A program made the position numbers and the translations under genes. 64,000 bases of DNA. Origin: Centroberyx gerrardi. Lineage: Eukaryota > Chordata > Actinopteri > Beryciformes > Berycidae. This document shows positions 20,503-33,300 of this stretch, one piece after another. The notes beneath the pieces were generated by a model, which saw only the letters and a program-made list of their open reading frames with translations, had not been told where the DNA came from and did no database searches. The stretch spans positions 26,286,885 to 26,350,884 of the forward strand of contig NC_136003.1 of the NCBI RefSeq assembly GCF_048128805.1, given 5' to 3'. Position 1 is the first letter of the stretch; each line of letters starts with the position of its first letter.

Positions 20503-23061
20503 TTAGACACGCAGGATCTCCAGGCAGTTGTTGTAGCAGATGGCGATCCAGTCCGGCTGCGTGGACGCCCACTGCACGTTGTTGATCTCCCCCTCGGCGG
20601 TGTAGGCCAGGATGGGGTCCTCGATGGCCCGCGGCATCTGCTGGATGTCCCAGATCAGGGCCTGGTGGTCGTCCGCTGAGGGAGGAGGAAGACACGCAGA
20701 GCGGGTATTAAAAGAATTATTCAAGACCGGGGGAGCAGGGGATAAAGAAAACACAACTGATTAACAGCGGGGAGTTTGAGCCCACCTGCAGTGCAGATGT
20801 GACAGGAGGAGTGGGGGGCCCAGGCGATGCCGTTCACACAGGCGCGGTGGTTGTTGAGCCGGGCCACCGGCGTGCAAGGCACACGAACATCCAGGATCAC
20901 CACCTAACACACAGACACATCAATTAATGCCAAAGAAGAAACACAGGGTAAACACTCAAATCAAAGATGCTGAGAAGTAGCTGGGTTTCCATCCAAGTAT
21001 TTTCATGGCAATTGTGATTTATGAAATTAGAAAATATGAAATAAAACTGCAAATTTCAATACAATATCCTCAGTATTGAGAGAACGTTTTTATGCTTGCT
21101 TACACCGGAAATGTTTTTATGTGATAAATGGCAATGCAAAGGCATTTTGCAAATAAATAATAATGCAGGCTTGGCATAATCGCTCCGAAAAATGGTTTAT
21201 CTCACTGCAAAACAGTTCAAAAGTGGCTTTGGGATATTTGGAAATGTTGTCTATAAATTATAAGAAGCTCAAAGAACTGAAGAATCTGATGCCAAGTGCG
21301 TTTCTTTGCTTTTGTCTTTGGACAGCATGAAATATGGCCCAAATTAGCTGAGAGGAATAAACAATTAAAATGACTTAAAACTTAAAACAACTTCAAATTT
21401 GGTTGACAGTTGGATGGAAACACAGCTCCTGACAGACTGAACTGCTACAAGGCAAACCGACCTCCATGCCGTCCATGGCCATCGTGGCCAGGTAGTTGGG
21501 GTCCTGCTTGTTCCAGCAGAGGCGGAGCAGCGGGTGGTGCTGCGGGTCTTCATAGATGATGGTGCTGTGCTCCAGGTGCCGCAGGTCAAACATGCGGACG
21601 GAACCGTCAGCTCCAACCGAGGCAAACATATCCCGACCGCCTCCCGCACGGCTGAACGCAATGTCATACACCTATACAGACACACAGAGACGACGCTGTA
21701 GAGACTCTCCAGGCTGTGCTTCCACCACACATAAGTAAACATCGCACAAGGTTCCTCTTTGCATTGATAAATCTCAGTTTTGCAAATACATAAGTTCAAC
21801 AGTCATTTTTCCACTCTTTGAAGACACACACACCTCTTTGTCATGAGCAATGAGCTGGGTCTTGACGTGTCCAGACACCAGGTTGACCCGTCCCAACACC
21901 TGACCCGTCTCCAGCCCCCAGATAGTGCAGGTGGTGTCAATGCTGGAAGTGCCTGCAGAGTGAACCAACATGTTAGAAATTCAAACTTGACGCTTGCATC
22001 CCTAAAAGAACAATAACGTTAAAAAAAAAAAATCGCAGCACCAACTCCACACAACATCTCTCCTAATGTCAGACAGTGATTCTCTTACCCAGCAGATTGG
22101 GATCAACTTCATTCCAGTCAAAGGAGGTGAGAGGAGCGCAGAAGTCTGAGTTCTTGTTGTTATTCAGCAAGCACTCTAGACGTGTTTCTGTGTCGCTGAC
22201 CTGACGGGTAAATTTAAAGGATTTAGTAGTGAGCTAACCTCTACCAGTAAATGTAATAAGTTAATCAAGCAGAGTTCAGCCGGCCATCAAAACAATCAAC
22301 AAATTGGCGTTATCCCCACAGCATTAACAAGACTAGGTTCACATGACTGCGAAGGAGATGTCTCCTTTTCTCCCTTGGCGGTGCAGTCACAGACTATCAC
22401 TGTGCCCACTGACAGGCAGGAACTGGACAACAAAATCACGTCCAGGGAAGACATATCATACCCTCCAGATGCGCAGGTAGTCCCCACTGGTGGCAAGCAG
22501 GTCTGGGTAGACTCCCTTGGTGTCTGGTATCCACATGATCTTGGTAGTGGGATAAGGGTGGTCAAATGTGTTCCTGCAGATAAACTCTGAGCTCTCCTCC
22601 TCCAGACCCACCAGCTGAACCTGTATAGAGGAACCAAAACAACCACTTATCTTTACATCAAGACTAACCAAAGGAGTGTTTACAGGGTAGTTTGATAATC
22701 ATATAGTAAGTTAACAGCAGCAAGCTTGTTGTACATTTTTAATAAAGGCCCAGTGACCACAGTAGTACTTGTATGTGCTACTTGAGAATGATAACAAAGG
22801 GCACAGTCAGTCTGTGCTCCTATGCCTTGGCTCCTACGCAGGATAGCCGTGGCAAGGCAAGCTACCGTTAGCTAGCTTAGCTGCCGTTTTTAACTGATAA
22901 ATGATAATATCCACACCACGCACCTTGTTGTTGTATTCCTCCACAAAGCTCCCTAGTGCCAACCGAAAGCGTTTGTCTGGGCGGACGCTCCAGTTCATTG
23001 CATACACCGTCCATGGCGCCTCGTATTTGTAGATTTCTTTTCGTTTGCCGTGGAGCGACAT
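20503..23061 (-). CDS. dcaf7: DDB1- and CUL4-associated factor 7 (WD40 scaffold)
   Basis: Seven coding exons on the minus strand: 22924-23061, 22462-22620, 22089-22200, 21834-21952, 21462-21671, 20786-20903, 20503-20675. They give 342 codons plus TAA, the same length as human DCAF7, and the protein is nearly identical to it from [20 protein letters not shown] to [11 protein letters not shown]. The whole chain is one WD40 propeller; WD-type turns include TCTIWGLE and ALIWDIQQ. The ATG at 23061 is preferred over an upstream in-frame GTG because it matches the vertebrate start. DCAF7 (WDR68) is a scaffold for DYRK1A and HIPK kinases and a CUL4-DDB1 adaptor acting in nucleus and cytoplasm. It lies head-to-head with ccdc47 and tail-to-tail with kcnh6. 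One intron (20904-21461) holds a MITE. Confidence 0.97.
20979..21427. mobile_element. MITE in a dcaf7 intron, copy 1 of a pair
   Basis: The element is bounded by AGCTGGGTTTCCATCCAA on the left and the complement of AGCTGTGTTTCCATCCAA on the right. There is no coding frame. A related copy in opposite orientation occupies about 51572-52210 in a setd1a intron and shares both ends, including ATTTTCATG just inside the terminus. Confidence 0.7.
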
Positions 23062-24322
23062 CCTCCTCACAGTTGTTGTCTAACCAGCTAGCAAGCTAAC
23101 TATGAAATCAATAGTCTTGCAAGCAAACTACTATGAATTATTTTTAATTGCAAGAACAAACATCAACAAATGTGGCTGGAATGAGCATTCGATTAAACAA
23201 ATCTTTCTTCAGACGAAGATTTCTTCACAGTTTAATTAACAAAGACTCGCATTGCTCGCTGAGATCTAAACTAGTGTCAAACAAGCCAGAATAAAAAACA
23301 ACACTTCCGGTCACAATTTTCAAAATAAACCCATGGACTAACAGACGTTGACGTATTTCAGGTTATACAAATTGTTAGCATATAAATAATGAATGACTTA
23401 AGGGTGAATCTGTAGTAAATCAAAATACATTTGATGGCTTTAAAGAGTTCTAACGCTCAAATAACGTCGTATTCTTTTGCATATAATGAATTTAACGCGA
23501 ATCTCATTTTTATTTTGAAAGTAAAATCGCTTAACGTCCGGCCTTATTCTGGCCAACACTAGCTGACTTGACGCATTTAACCCGCAAGCAACCTAGCTGC
23601 GCATGTGCGTATAGAGTCACTTGCCCAGTTGAGACAAATAATTGCTTCATCTGTGTTTAAAGACAAGATAACTCGCAGTTCATTCAGAATGTGAATCGGA
23701 GCAGAACACAGTTATAATCTGTATCGTTCTTAATGTCTGTCTCAATCTCAGGTCTCAGTTCAAGTTTTCCATTTCTGAACAAGCTCATTCAGCAGCTCCA
23801 CCGCGATCACAAAATGTGACTAGGGGGACAAAGAAGACCACTAGTGTCGACGAAGGGTAGTGCATACAGAAAATGTCGGTAGTTAACTAAGCTATACTGA
23901 CTTATACCACCAGTCTATCATACGATGCCACCCTAGCATCCTACAACACAAAACTCTAAACTGTAACGTTAAATACAAACAGAAATTTTATGAAATAAAA
24001 ATTCTGTATTTCCTTTGGACCTTACTTGCGACTCGGTAGAACAAAGAATAAATGTATGTTAATATGATTACAAAATAACATATGGCCATATGTAAAAACT
24101 GTTTTTATTTCATTTTATTTAATTGTATTTTATTTTATTTTGTTTTATTTTATGTAGCTAGCCCTTCACCCCACACTGACCGGTAGTAGCTAGGAAACGG
24201 AGTGGAACCAGGACACCGCACAGATTTCTGGGTAAAACGCTGTCAAATCTTCATCACGACTCGGCTGGGGCTGGACGGTCAAGACAAGCCTAGCCAACGT
24301 CGCGTTTCATATCATACAACAG
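23062..24322. promoter_or_regulatory. Shared promoter region of dcaf7 and ccdc47
   Basis: About 1.1-1.3 kb separates the dcaf7 ATG (minus, 23061) from a ccdc47 leader exon that appears to end at ACAACAG|GTAAGC (24322|24323). The two genes are divergent, so this is a candidate bidirectional promoter. No TATA box stands out near either start. A long T-rich ATTTT tract at about 24100-24153 lies just before the likely ccdc47 start. The exact transcription starts cannot be fixed from sequence. Confidence 0.5.
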
Positions 24323-25579
24323 GTAAGCTGCTGGTAGAGTTGGTTTTCTTTGTCTAATTAAGATTCGTCTGTTCAAGTTGTAATGAGAAAAACGTGTGTT
24401 TTCTCTTCAGGAACATGGTTGGTTTAGCTACAAGCTGCCACGCTAGCTAGCTATCGTTAGCATGCTAAAGCCAGATTTGCAAGTAGCTAAAGTGAGTGTT
24501 GGGGGATGGGACGAGTGGTGTGAAATGATTAAGGTTGGGGTTTAATGTTACTCGTGTCATTACATGAGTCCCCACTATTAATTGTGGCTTAACTGCCAAC
24601 GCATCAATGTAGCAAGTTAAATATAGCCAACTAATTTAGCCAGTTAGCGTGTGTCGTAAAGCGTCGGTCATCGGCTAAAGTTAGTTGGGCTAGCTAGCGA
24701 CAACGCTCTGATGGAAAAGTCGTCGAATTCAGCCACACACAGCTCTTTAACACTGGCTCAGCCGTCTTCACGGCGCAGTAAAGTAATGCTGTATCATTAT
24801 AAGGCAGTTTGTCTTGATATTTAGTAGTTTCTTATTATTCTAGTCGGAACAGCAAAATGTTGGTGCTGGTGATAACGAGTTTGAACGAGTCAGATGTGCT
24901 GAGACATGTAGTAGATGTTTGCTAACAGTTGCACAGTTGTCAGTTGAATTTCCCCTTTCTTATTTTCTTTATTCTCTAGTAAGCCTTGGTCTATAAGGGT
25001 CTGTCTCTGGGGTTTTATCACGTGAAGGCGTGCTGTGCGGGCAAGGAAGAGACTCTGGATTAGATGGTTACTGTAACATGGAGCGATGTAATTTAGGCCC
25101 TCTCATATAGAATAATTGACGACCAACAGTCAAGGGAAATGTGTGGGATTTTTCGTCTTAATCAAACATGCTGCATTGTCAACAGGGTTTTTGCCTACAA
25201 TTTCTCACTTTATCTACCCTTCATGAGTTTAACACATGTACTGCAATCAAATACTCTAGTCCCAGAATGATGCAATGTAAAGGCACTCAGTTCTCATTTA
25301 CGGGAGGCTGGTACAACAGCATGTTATTACACCTAACCCTGCAACATATACAAATGGGCAAATTTCTGAACTTGTTTGACCTGTTCATGTTACTTTTCCC
25401 CTTCCCTTCTGTTTGTGGGAAAACTTTTTTTTTTTTTAAATCCAGTGTTTAGTATTCTCTTTTTGCATGTTGACCTTCTGTATTTGACCTTCCCTGTCTT
25501 CTCAATCCACCCTTATTTACCTATTTACTCCTCCCATTACTTCAACTGTCTTCTGCTCTGCTGCCCCATGCTGGTGTAG
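24323..25579 (+). other. ccdc47: First (non-coding) intron of ccdc47
   Basis: A strong donor at 24323 and an acceptor ending at 25579 (GGTGTAG, 8 bases before the ATG) define this 5' untranslated intron. I see no transposon with clear ends and no exon within it. Confidence 0.5.
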
Positions 25580-25587
25580 GTCCCACC

Positions 25588-28500
25588 ATGCGGAGAGTGA
25601 ACCTCCTCCTGATACCCACCCTGCTCCTCCTCCTGGCCCTACCTGTGTCCAGGGGGCGCTACAATGATGACTTTGATGACGGGGAAGACCTAGCCGACTT
25701 CGATGACAATGACTTTGCCGAGTTTGAGGACATGAACGAGGATCCCGCCGCTGAGGCAGAAACCGTCCCTCCACCCAGAGCGTCACCCTCCTCACAGCCC
25801 GAGGAGGATGAAGATGAAGACGAAGCCACAGTGGAGCTGGAGGACGGACAGGATGGGTTTGACGACTCAGAGACACAGGCACGTTGTCCTGTAGTGCTGC
25901 AGTCCAACTTCTGAGCACAGTTCTCAGTTTCAGTTTGGATTCGTCATATTACTTAAGGTATTGCAATAATTTAACTAAATAGCAATGCTAATTCATTTCT
26001 CACATGTTTCTTTAGGATCAAGATATATACAGCAAATATGACCAAGAGGAGTTTGAGGGAATTGGGGACATGGAGAAGACCAGCCATTCCTTGAAGGACC
26101 CTCTCATAATCCACACGGTAAGCCTGGCTTATTGCTGAAATCCCCCCCCTAAGCTGCTATCTCACACTATCTTCTGTTAGTTGTGAATTGTACAAGCTGT
26201 GAATTTGCACCGGATTTCTGCTGGCTGCATGAGCAAAAAATACTTTCCTGTTCTACCTGTAGCATTTTTTGTAGATGTGTGTATGTGTGCCGGGTCATTT
26301 TGGTTCTGACCCAGATTCAATCTTGGGCCTGTTGCATGATATATGGGCAATTTTGTTGTAATTGCAATTGTTATTTTGGGAGTGCTGTGCTATAAGGCTA
26401 GATGATTTGTTTGGTTTTTCATTGGATTTACATTTTGCTAGCTGAAGGAGCAGTTTTGCTGCCGCAGGCATAAAACTGCGAGTGATCGCGACTATCGGAG
26501 CCAACAACAATTATTTTGTTTGATCGTTATCATTGTTTTGTTTTCACCTTAAGAATTTTCCTAGTCCCTATTAACTTTCAAATAAAAGCCAATATATTTG
26601 CAAATTAGTCAAAGTTTATATCCTCCTGCCCACTGTCATTCCTACAGACACTGTTTCGGTTGTGTTGTTTTTATTCCAAAGATAAAGTTTTACAGCATGG
26701 TGTTTTATTTCCTTTGTACATTAGGTTATTAGATTGCTGTGTATGCAGACATCAGCTGTAACGCTGTGCAGTCTGTTGGTGTCTTCCGAAGTGGATTAAA
26801 AGTCCGGCCTTTCTAGTGTGCACACACAAACCTTTGAAAGTTTACAGATGCTCTTTTCCCTTGGTCCGACATTATCGTTGCAGTGTAGCTCAGTGAGCAA
26901 CATGGATCTCATTGCAAAGCCACATATGACTTCACTGATCAGCACATTGTTTATTTTTAAGTGTGTGACCTATTTATTTATTTCATGTGCTTAGTTTATT
27001 ACTCACTTTCCTTAAGGAAAAACTAAAATTAAATTGTTAATACAATTATTAGTGAGATGGTAATCGTCATAACAGAATTTCCTGATCGCACTCAACCACC
27101 ACAGCTAAATGGATGCAAAAGAAATGCAGATTATTCCACTGTTTGGTAGCTGCTGAGGAATTTTGCTGCTCAAGTAGCATTCAGCATCCACTGCCTGTTT
27201 TCATCCTAAATCAAAATCACCTAGACTAGAGCATATTGAGACTGATAACCGTTGCCATGGTGATGACAGCCTGCTGTTTCTCTGCAGGTTCCTGCACATT
27301 TGCAGAACAGTTGGGAGAGTTACTACATGGAGATCCTGATGGTGACTGGTCTGCTGGCCTACATCATGAACTACATCATCGGCAAGAACAAGAACAGCCG
27401 CCTGGCTCAGGCCTGGTTCAACTCCCACAGAGAGCTTCTAGAGAGCAACTTTGCACTAGTGGGTAAGTACTCACAGCTCCGGCTTCTCTTTCCTCATTAT
27501 ATAACAACAGTAATGTGCTACTACTGTATGTGCTTGTGCTTTGTCCCTGGTAATGGCCAAATTGGTGATAGTACGAAAAAAGGACGGTTGAGTCACTATG
27601 AAGCAAATCTTTTGTTGGCTCTCCTTGTCATTAACTTGTCTGTATCATATCAGGTGACGATGGCACCAGTAAAGAGGCAGTGAGCACTGGGAAGCTGAAC
27701 CAGGAAAATGAACACATCTACAACCTGTGGTGCTCCGGGCGTGTGTGCTGTGAAGGCATGCTTATCCAGCTCAAGGTGTGGGAGTTGAGTTATGTTATGT
27801 AGGTGTGTGTTGGTGTCAGTGTACTATGTTGGATGTACATTCATGTCATGCATCTTCTCCATTTCAGTTCCTGAAGAGGCAGGACCTGCTCAATGTTCTG
27901 GCCAGGATGATGAGGCCAGCCTGTGATCAAGTGGTAGGTACCAGTGAAGCAGCAATTAAATCAGTCAGTTAGGTGAAAAGGAAATTGCAGATTAATGGGC
28001 TGCAATAGTGGGCTTAGTGGGTTCTAAAAACAGTGTTGCAGTCCAGTTTATTTTCTAACCAACAACATGTGTCCATCTGTCTGTCTGTAGCAAATCAAAG
28101 TGACTCTAAATGATGAGGACATGGACACATTTGTGTTTGCTGTGGGCACCAAGAAGGCCATGGCCAGGCTTCAGAAGGAGATGCAGGACTTGGTAAATAT
28201 CCTACACAATTTCTCAAAATCTGATTGATTAAATCTGAAGCTATGTTTGTTGCAATATTGTATTATGTTATGACACAAATACACCAGTTTGTTTGTAGTT
28301 GCTGTTCTCTCATTCTTTGAGCTGTCAGTCATAAGCGCCTGAACATGACCTTTTTTCTTAATTTTGATTCTTTCTCACTGTCCACAGAGTGAGTTCTGCA
28401 GCGACAAGCCCAAGTCTGGGGCCAAATACGGCCTCCCAGAATCCCTGGCTATTCTAACAGAGATGGGCGAAGTCACTGATGGAGTGATGGACAGCAAGGT

Positions 28501-29668
28501 GAGACTCGGCCTGCTACACTATCCCATGTATAGAGTTGAGACAAAAAAAACTACCGGAGAAAATCATCCTGGAGTACAGAATAGGGTTGTTATTAGGGGT
28601 TCATTATTATTAGTATTTATGTTGTTTGGCCTCTTCAATGCTGCGCTCATTCTAACATTCTGTTTTGAACTGTTTTTATCTTTTTAGATGGTACATTTTA
28701 TTACCAACCATGCTGACAAGATTGAGTCCATCCATTTCTCGGACCAATTTTCTGGTCCAAAAGTTATGCAAGAGTAAGTACTGGTTACATTTTTTTTTTT
28801 TTTTTTGAACGGTGTAAGTCATCTAGCTTTTTCTCACTGTGTATTGTTATTCTTATCATATATGTGGTGCTGAGTCTTACTGTCTTGTGTTTCAGGGAGG
28901 GTCAGCCCTTAAAGCTGCCTGAGACCAAGAAGACGCTGCTGTTTACATTTAATGGTGAACATTTAATTGTCTCTCCCACAAAACCTCACTTTAACCCATA
29001 ACTGATTCTTTTGATTTTATCAATATATTTAATGTATACTGAACAATTTGTGTGTGTGTGTGTGTAGTGCCTGGCATGGGCAACACCTCTCCCAAAGACA
29101 TGGACACTCTGCTCCCTCTCATGAACATGGTGATCTACAGCATCGACAAAGTCAAGAAGCTCCGCCTCAACAGAGAGGTGAGCAGGATCCCCACCCTCTG
29201 GTCTGATGACACCGCTCATAACTCTCTGACCACTCTACTTTTAGTTCTCTCTCTCTCTCATATAATATCTCACCAGTGTGGCTATCTGTCCCTTTATCCT
29301 CTCTGTATCCAGGGCAAACAGAAGGCTGACAGAAACCGGGCTCGCGTGGAGGAGAACTTCCTGAAGCAGACTCACGCTCAGCGCCAGGAGGCAGCCCAGA
29401 CCCGCAGGGAGGAGAAGAAGAGAGCTGAGAAGGAGAGGATCATGAATGAGGAGGATCCTGAGAGACAGCGGCGTCTGGAGGTGTGAACGCTGAAACCCCA
29501 AGAGATTCAAAGAAATATGCTGTCATCTCCAACGATACACATGGGTCTAAAGCTCTTTTGGTTTTGTTGTGGTTTTCTTTTTTATAGGAAGCAGCCCAGC
29601 GCCGTGAGCAGAAGAAGATTGAGAAGAAGCAGATGAAGATGAAGCAGATCAAAGTGAAAGCCATGTGA
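25588..29668 (+). CDS. ccdc47: CCDC47 / calumin, ER membrane-protein biogenesis factor
   Basis: Twelve coding exons: 25588-25878, 26016-26117, 27288-27462, 27654-27775, 27868-27933, 28091-28192, 28388-28498, 28688-28773, 28896-28954, 29068-29177, 29313-29480, 29588-29668; 490 codons plus TGA (human protein 483). The start [20 protein letters not shown] is a signal peptide. A long acidic luminal region follows (about 25-130), then one membrane segment ([17 protein letters not shown], about 146-162). The cytosolic domain ends in a basic, charged coiled coil ([20 protein letters not shown]) and a lysine-rich tail. CCDC47 binds Ca2+ in the ER and works with the ribosome-Sec61 multipass translocon. 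The first coding intron (25879-26015) appears to use a GC donor. The gene lies head-to-head with dcaf7. Confidence 0.97.
25879..26015 (+). other. ccdc47: Probable GC-AG intron in ccdc47
   Basis: Conserved reading frame requires the exon to end at ...GAGACACAG (25878), followed by GCACGT rather than a GT. The acceptor TTCTTTAG ends at 26015 and the next exon continues in phase 0 with [15 protein letters not shown]. The nearest GT (25883) would shift the frame into an early stop. Confidence 0.8.
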
Positions 29669-30275
29669 ACAGGGACGACCACTACAGGGATCGGGACACA
29701 AGCACACATGGAAGCAGTGCTCGGCTCAGACGGTTTCTACAGCTTCTCTCACTGCAGTTCGCAGCTCTGGCTCTCAGTCTCTCCAGCGCTAAACAGACGT
29801 TCCCAGTATTTGGGTGTGTCAGGCTTAGCTGTTTCTGTCCTCACCTGGTCCATTCAGCGTGGCTTAACGTTGGCTGCGAGTCAACTGTCGGTGTCAAGTG
29901 AGAGGGACTGAGGACTCTTCAGCATCAAATCTGTCGCAACAATTCATGCCAGTTTGTTTTGTTTTTTTTTCTGTTTGACTATCTTCCGCAAAAATTCATC
30001 GAAGGTCTGTTTCAAAGCCTCATAGCTCAGTGAGTTTTTTAAACTTAATCTACAGGGAAGGAGCGAACCATATGGTGGTAATAAACGGCTCACATTTTAA
30101 AAGGAATGAAAACATATGCTGTGGTTTCATTAAAAATCTGTTAGCATTAATATAATCTTAAATAATAAACGATCAAGGAAATTTTAATTTATATCTATTA
30201 TGGGATTGGATTCTCACAAGCTATGTCTGTTTCTGATGAATGTCCGAGCAAACATAATAAAATGCACTGGAAACT
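29669..30275 (+). other. ccdc47: ccdc47 3' untranslated region
   Basis: Non-coding sequence follows the TGA at 29666-29668. AATAAA signals stand at 30080-30085 and 30256-30261, so the transcript probably ends near 30100 or 30280. Confidence 0.65.
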
Positions 30276-30834
30276 ATTGGAAAACTGTGTTTCGATGTGT
30301 TTTTAAATTGTACATTTCAAGTAATAGTGTATTTAGTTTAGTCCCCAAATTGATTCGTTAGTAGCCAACTGATGACTGCTGCATTATGTATGAAAACACA
30401 CAGCAGCCTGCAGGCCGTAGCCACACAGAGGCCGGTACCCAGACTAGTGTTAGGATGTCCTGGTAGCTGTGGTTGAAAGGGTGGGAATTTATAAGGGGGG
30501 CCAAGAAGCGGGTGAGGCAAATGCTAAATTTAACTTTCCGTGTCAGCAGTCTCTATGGGGGCGGCTGGACCAGATTGGGTTACATCAGTGTGGTCGTCTT
30601 TGACCAGTTGAAGTAGAATACAATGAACCCTCATACTAATGTAGCTGTGGAGAGGCGTCAGGCTGATCTGGATAGGGAGGAGGAGGACGGCAGCTTTCAC
30701 TTGACCGTTCAGATGTATTATGTTGCCTAATATAATGTCTTATAATATCCTGAAATGTGATTGTGGAGGCAAGATGTGTCAGACAGGTCAGTTTCCTAGA
30801 TTGTAGCAAGAGAAAGTTAAAACTACAATACTAA

Positions 30835-31205
30835 TAGAGACGGGACGATATGCTTATCTCAGGATACGATTCGATACGCGATATGATGTTCACGATTCAA
30901 TACAACCACGATACAGTGCCATGAATAAAACTTCAGTGACAACAAAGACTGACTGTGCAGAATTATGTTTATTTCTGAGACACAGATCTTTCTATCCTAA
31001 CCCTATCCTATCAATGGTATTGGCTTGCTAGAATGTAAACAATGAAAAATGTCATTACAAAGTGTAAATAATAAATTTGGGATTACTACAGCAGAATAAA
31101 ATGGAGCTGATATCACGATTCATTTTTCTGCCCCACAATAGGCTACACATTGTCATATTTTTGTTCTGCAATACATTGAATTTAAAATATATAGTCCCAT
31201 CCCTA
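30835..31205. mobile_element. MITE between ccdc47 and setd1a
   Basis: The ends are TAGAGACGGGACGATAT on the left and the complement of TAGGGATGGGACTATAT on the right. The left part is rich in CGATA-type words (GATACGATTCGATACGCGAT) seen in a common fish repeat. It has no coding capacity. Confidence 0.65.
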
Positions 31206-33300
31206 CCACTAGTACACCACAGTCACCTCTAGGATTCTGGATACAGCCCTTCCTGTGCAGCCTTGAAACCAGAGATGCTTATAATATCCCTGAAAATGTG
31301 AAGAGCTTGTGATGCACACTTGCACATCTGCACTGTGATTCTAATAATGGTGCACATCTGCACAGCCTGCATATGTTATGTATAGAAATATGTAATATGT
31401 AAACATGTAAAAATGCAGACATCTGTTAACCTGTTAATCTGTTAATCTGTCAATCTGTCAATCGTCACCAAGGCAAGAAATCTTTTCCTGTCTTTATTTT
31501 CAGTATGTTCATTTTATTGTATTATCTTCAATATGTTCTATTTGCTCTATTCTTAACTATATCTATATCCTTTATTCTTATCCATATCCTTTATTCTTAT
31601 CTATATCCTATTATTTGCTGTGGCAACGACTCAGTTTCCCCAAGAGGGTCATTCAGGTTTCATCTTATCTGTAACTCTGGCATACCTCTGAACTTTTATT
31701 TCTGCAGGGTTTTAGTAAAATAATAAAATTAGAAGTTTAAATGACACCAGATCCACCTTCTCTGCTATGCTGCAACATTGTGTATAATAAGTGCTATTTG
31801 TTTGTGTGAGAAATACAAATACCGCAATTCTTTGACTAAGTAGACAATGCAATGGCGCTCTCTTGTGGAAGCCATTTATTCCACAAAAGAAAAACTACAA
31901 CAAAACAAATGACCATCAAATTCAAAGCTACAAACAGACTTAATTTTGATGATGAGATGAGATATCTACCAATACCTGTATGTTTTTTTTTTGTTGTTTT
32001 TTTTGCTGAATCCTCTTCTCTCATTCAACTCCTTAAATTTCAGTACAGTTTAGTTTTCACACACACATTAATTGAAAGTGGATATTTTGCTCTCTTGTGC
32101 TCTTTTTGTTTAAATGAATGTTGGAGTGTAAAAATGCTTATTCATGAAGTTTCTCCTATTCATTCAATTTCATCAAAGAGGCAAAATTTATAAATTTGTA
32201 TGCCTTATAAATTGATTGATGTTCCTAACAGCTACAGTGAAATATATATAATTCTTTTGTGTTGTTTTTTTGTTTGTTTTTTGAAATCTCTCCTCCATTT
32301 TCTCTGTCAGGTTTTATATTTGGAAATGATTATAAAAGAAAAAAGGCCAAAAGATCTAGTTTAATTAATGTTTTATTAGGTCTAGGAAAGATGGCAATAT
32401 AGTAGAGTAGTTGAGGTCTTTAAGATTCTTGTTAGAGCAAGAATAACGTTTTTTTAAAAAAGGATTTTACCTATTACAAAGCAATAAGAGACCAAAACAT
32501 ATGGGCTTATAAAGCAATTTCATGCTTTGTGAGGTGGAGGAGTTGCATTTTGCAGGTGTGTAGGCTGAGTAGGCAGGAGATAGAGGGTGGATGACAGTCT
32601 TATTTTATTCTGTTTTTCTTTGTGTGTGTGTGTGTGTCTGGGTTGGTGTAATGTACTGCTTGGCTGGTGTACAGGCAAGGAAACTTTTTACCCTCATATT
32701 AAGCAAAAATGTATTGTTTTCGTAGAAACAATCAGTGAAAGAGGAAATACTGAAAGGCATACTAAAAGACTCTTGGGTCCTGCAAGGATATTAATAAACA
32801 GATAGCCCTTACATTCACATTAACAAAATCAATCTCCAAATTTTCTGAATCCTCTCCACCTACGCATCCATTTTGTTTCTCATTTCACGGCGCATAATTT
32901 AGCCTGCTTTTCTCATGGCACCCACTATTAGTGGAAATGCTTCTCTTTTGGGCTCTGTTCATGTCTTGTCTATTCCAATATAGCTGTTCACTTTCTCAAC
33001 TACCCTCCTAATAATTCTGTGTCAGTTCCATACCAAAGGGCACAATTTGAATCTTTAAAAAAATACCTATTTCCAATGCCAATCATCATAAAAGTGTATT
33101 TTAACTGGTGTGTGTGGTATTTCCACACAGGTACCCTCTTGGCACAGAGCAGCCTTTAGAGGGCGCATTGATCGCCTTGACTACGATGACAGTCTATGCT
33201 TTCTCCTTAGGTTTTCATTAGCAGATTCAAACATCTTTTTCAGCAAGAAGGACTTGAAGGCACGTGAAGTTATTTATTTACTTAAAATAAATTAATATTT
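31206..33300. other. Intergenic DNA between ccdc47 and setd1a
   Basis: AT-rich sequence without a recognisable gene. It includes a second copy of the retroelement tail (about 31510-31670, with CGACTCAGTTTCCCC and a repeated TATCCTTTATTCTTATC unit) and scattered T-runs. This gap is where the two human syntenic blocks meet. Confidence 0.55.

Noticed and set aside
26879-26910. GTGTAGCTCAGTGAGC, resembling a tRNA D arm
   Set aside because: No acceptor stem, anticodon arm or T arm can be built around it.
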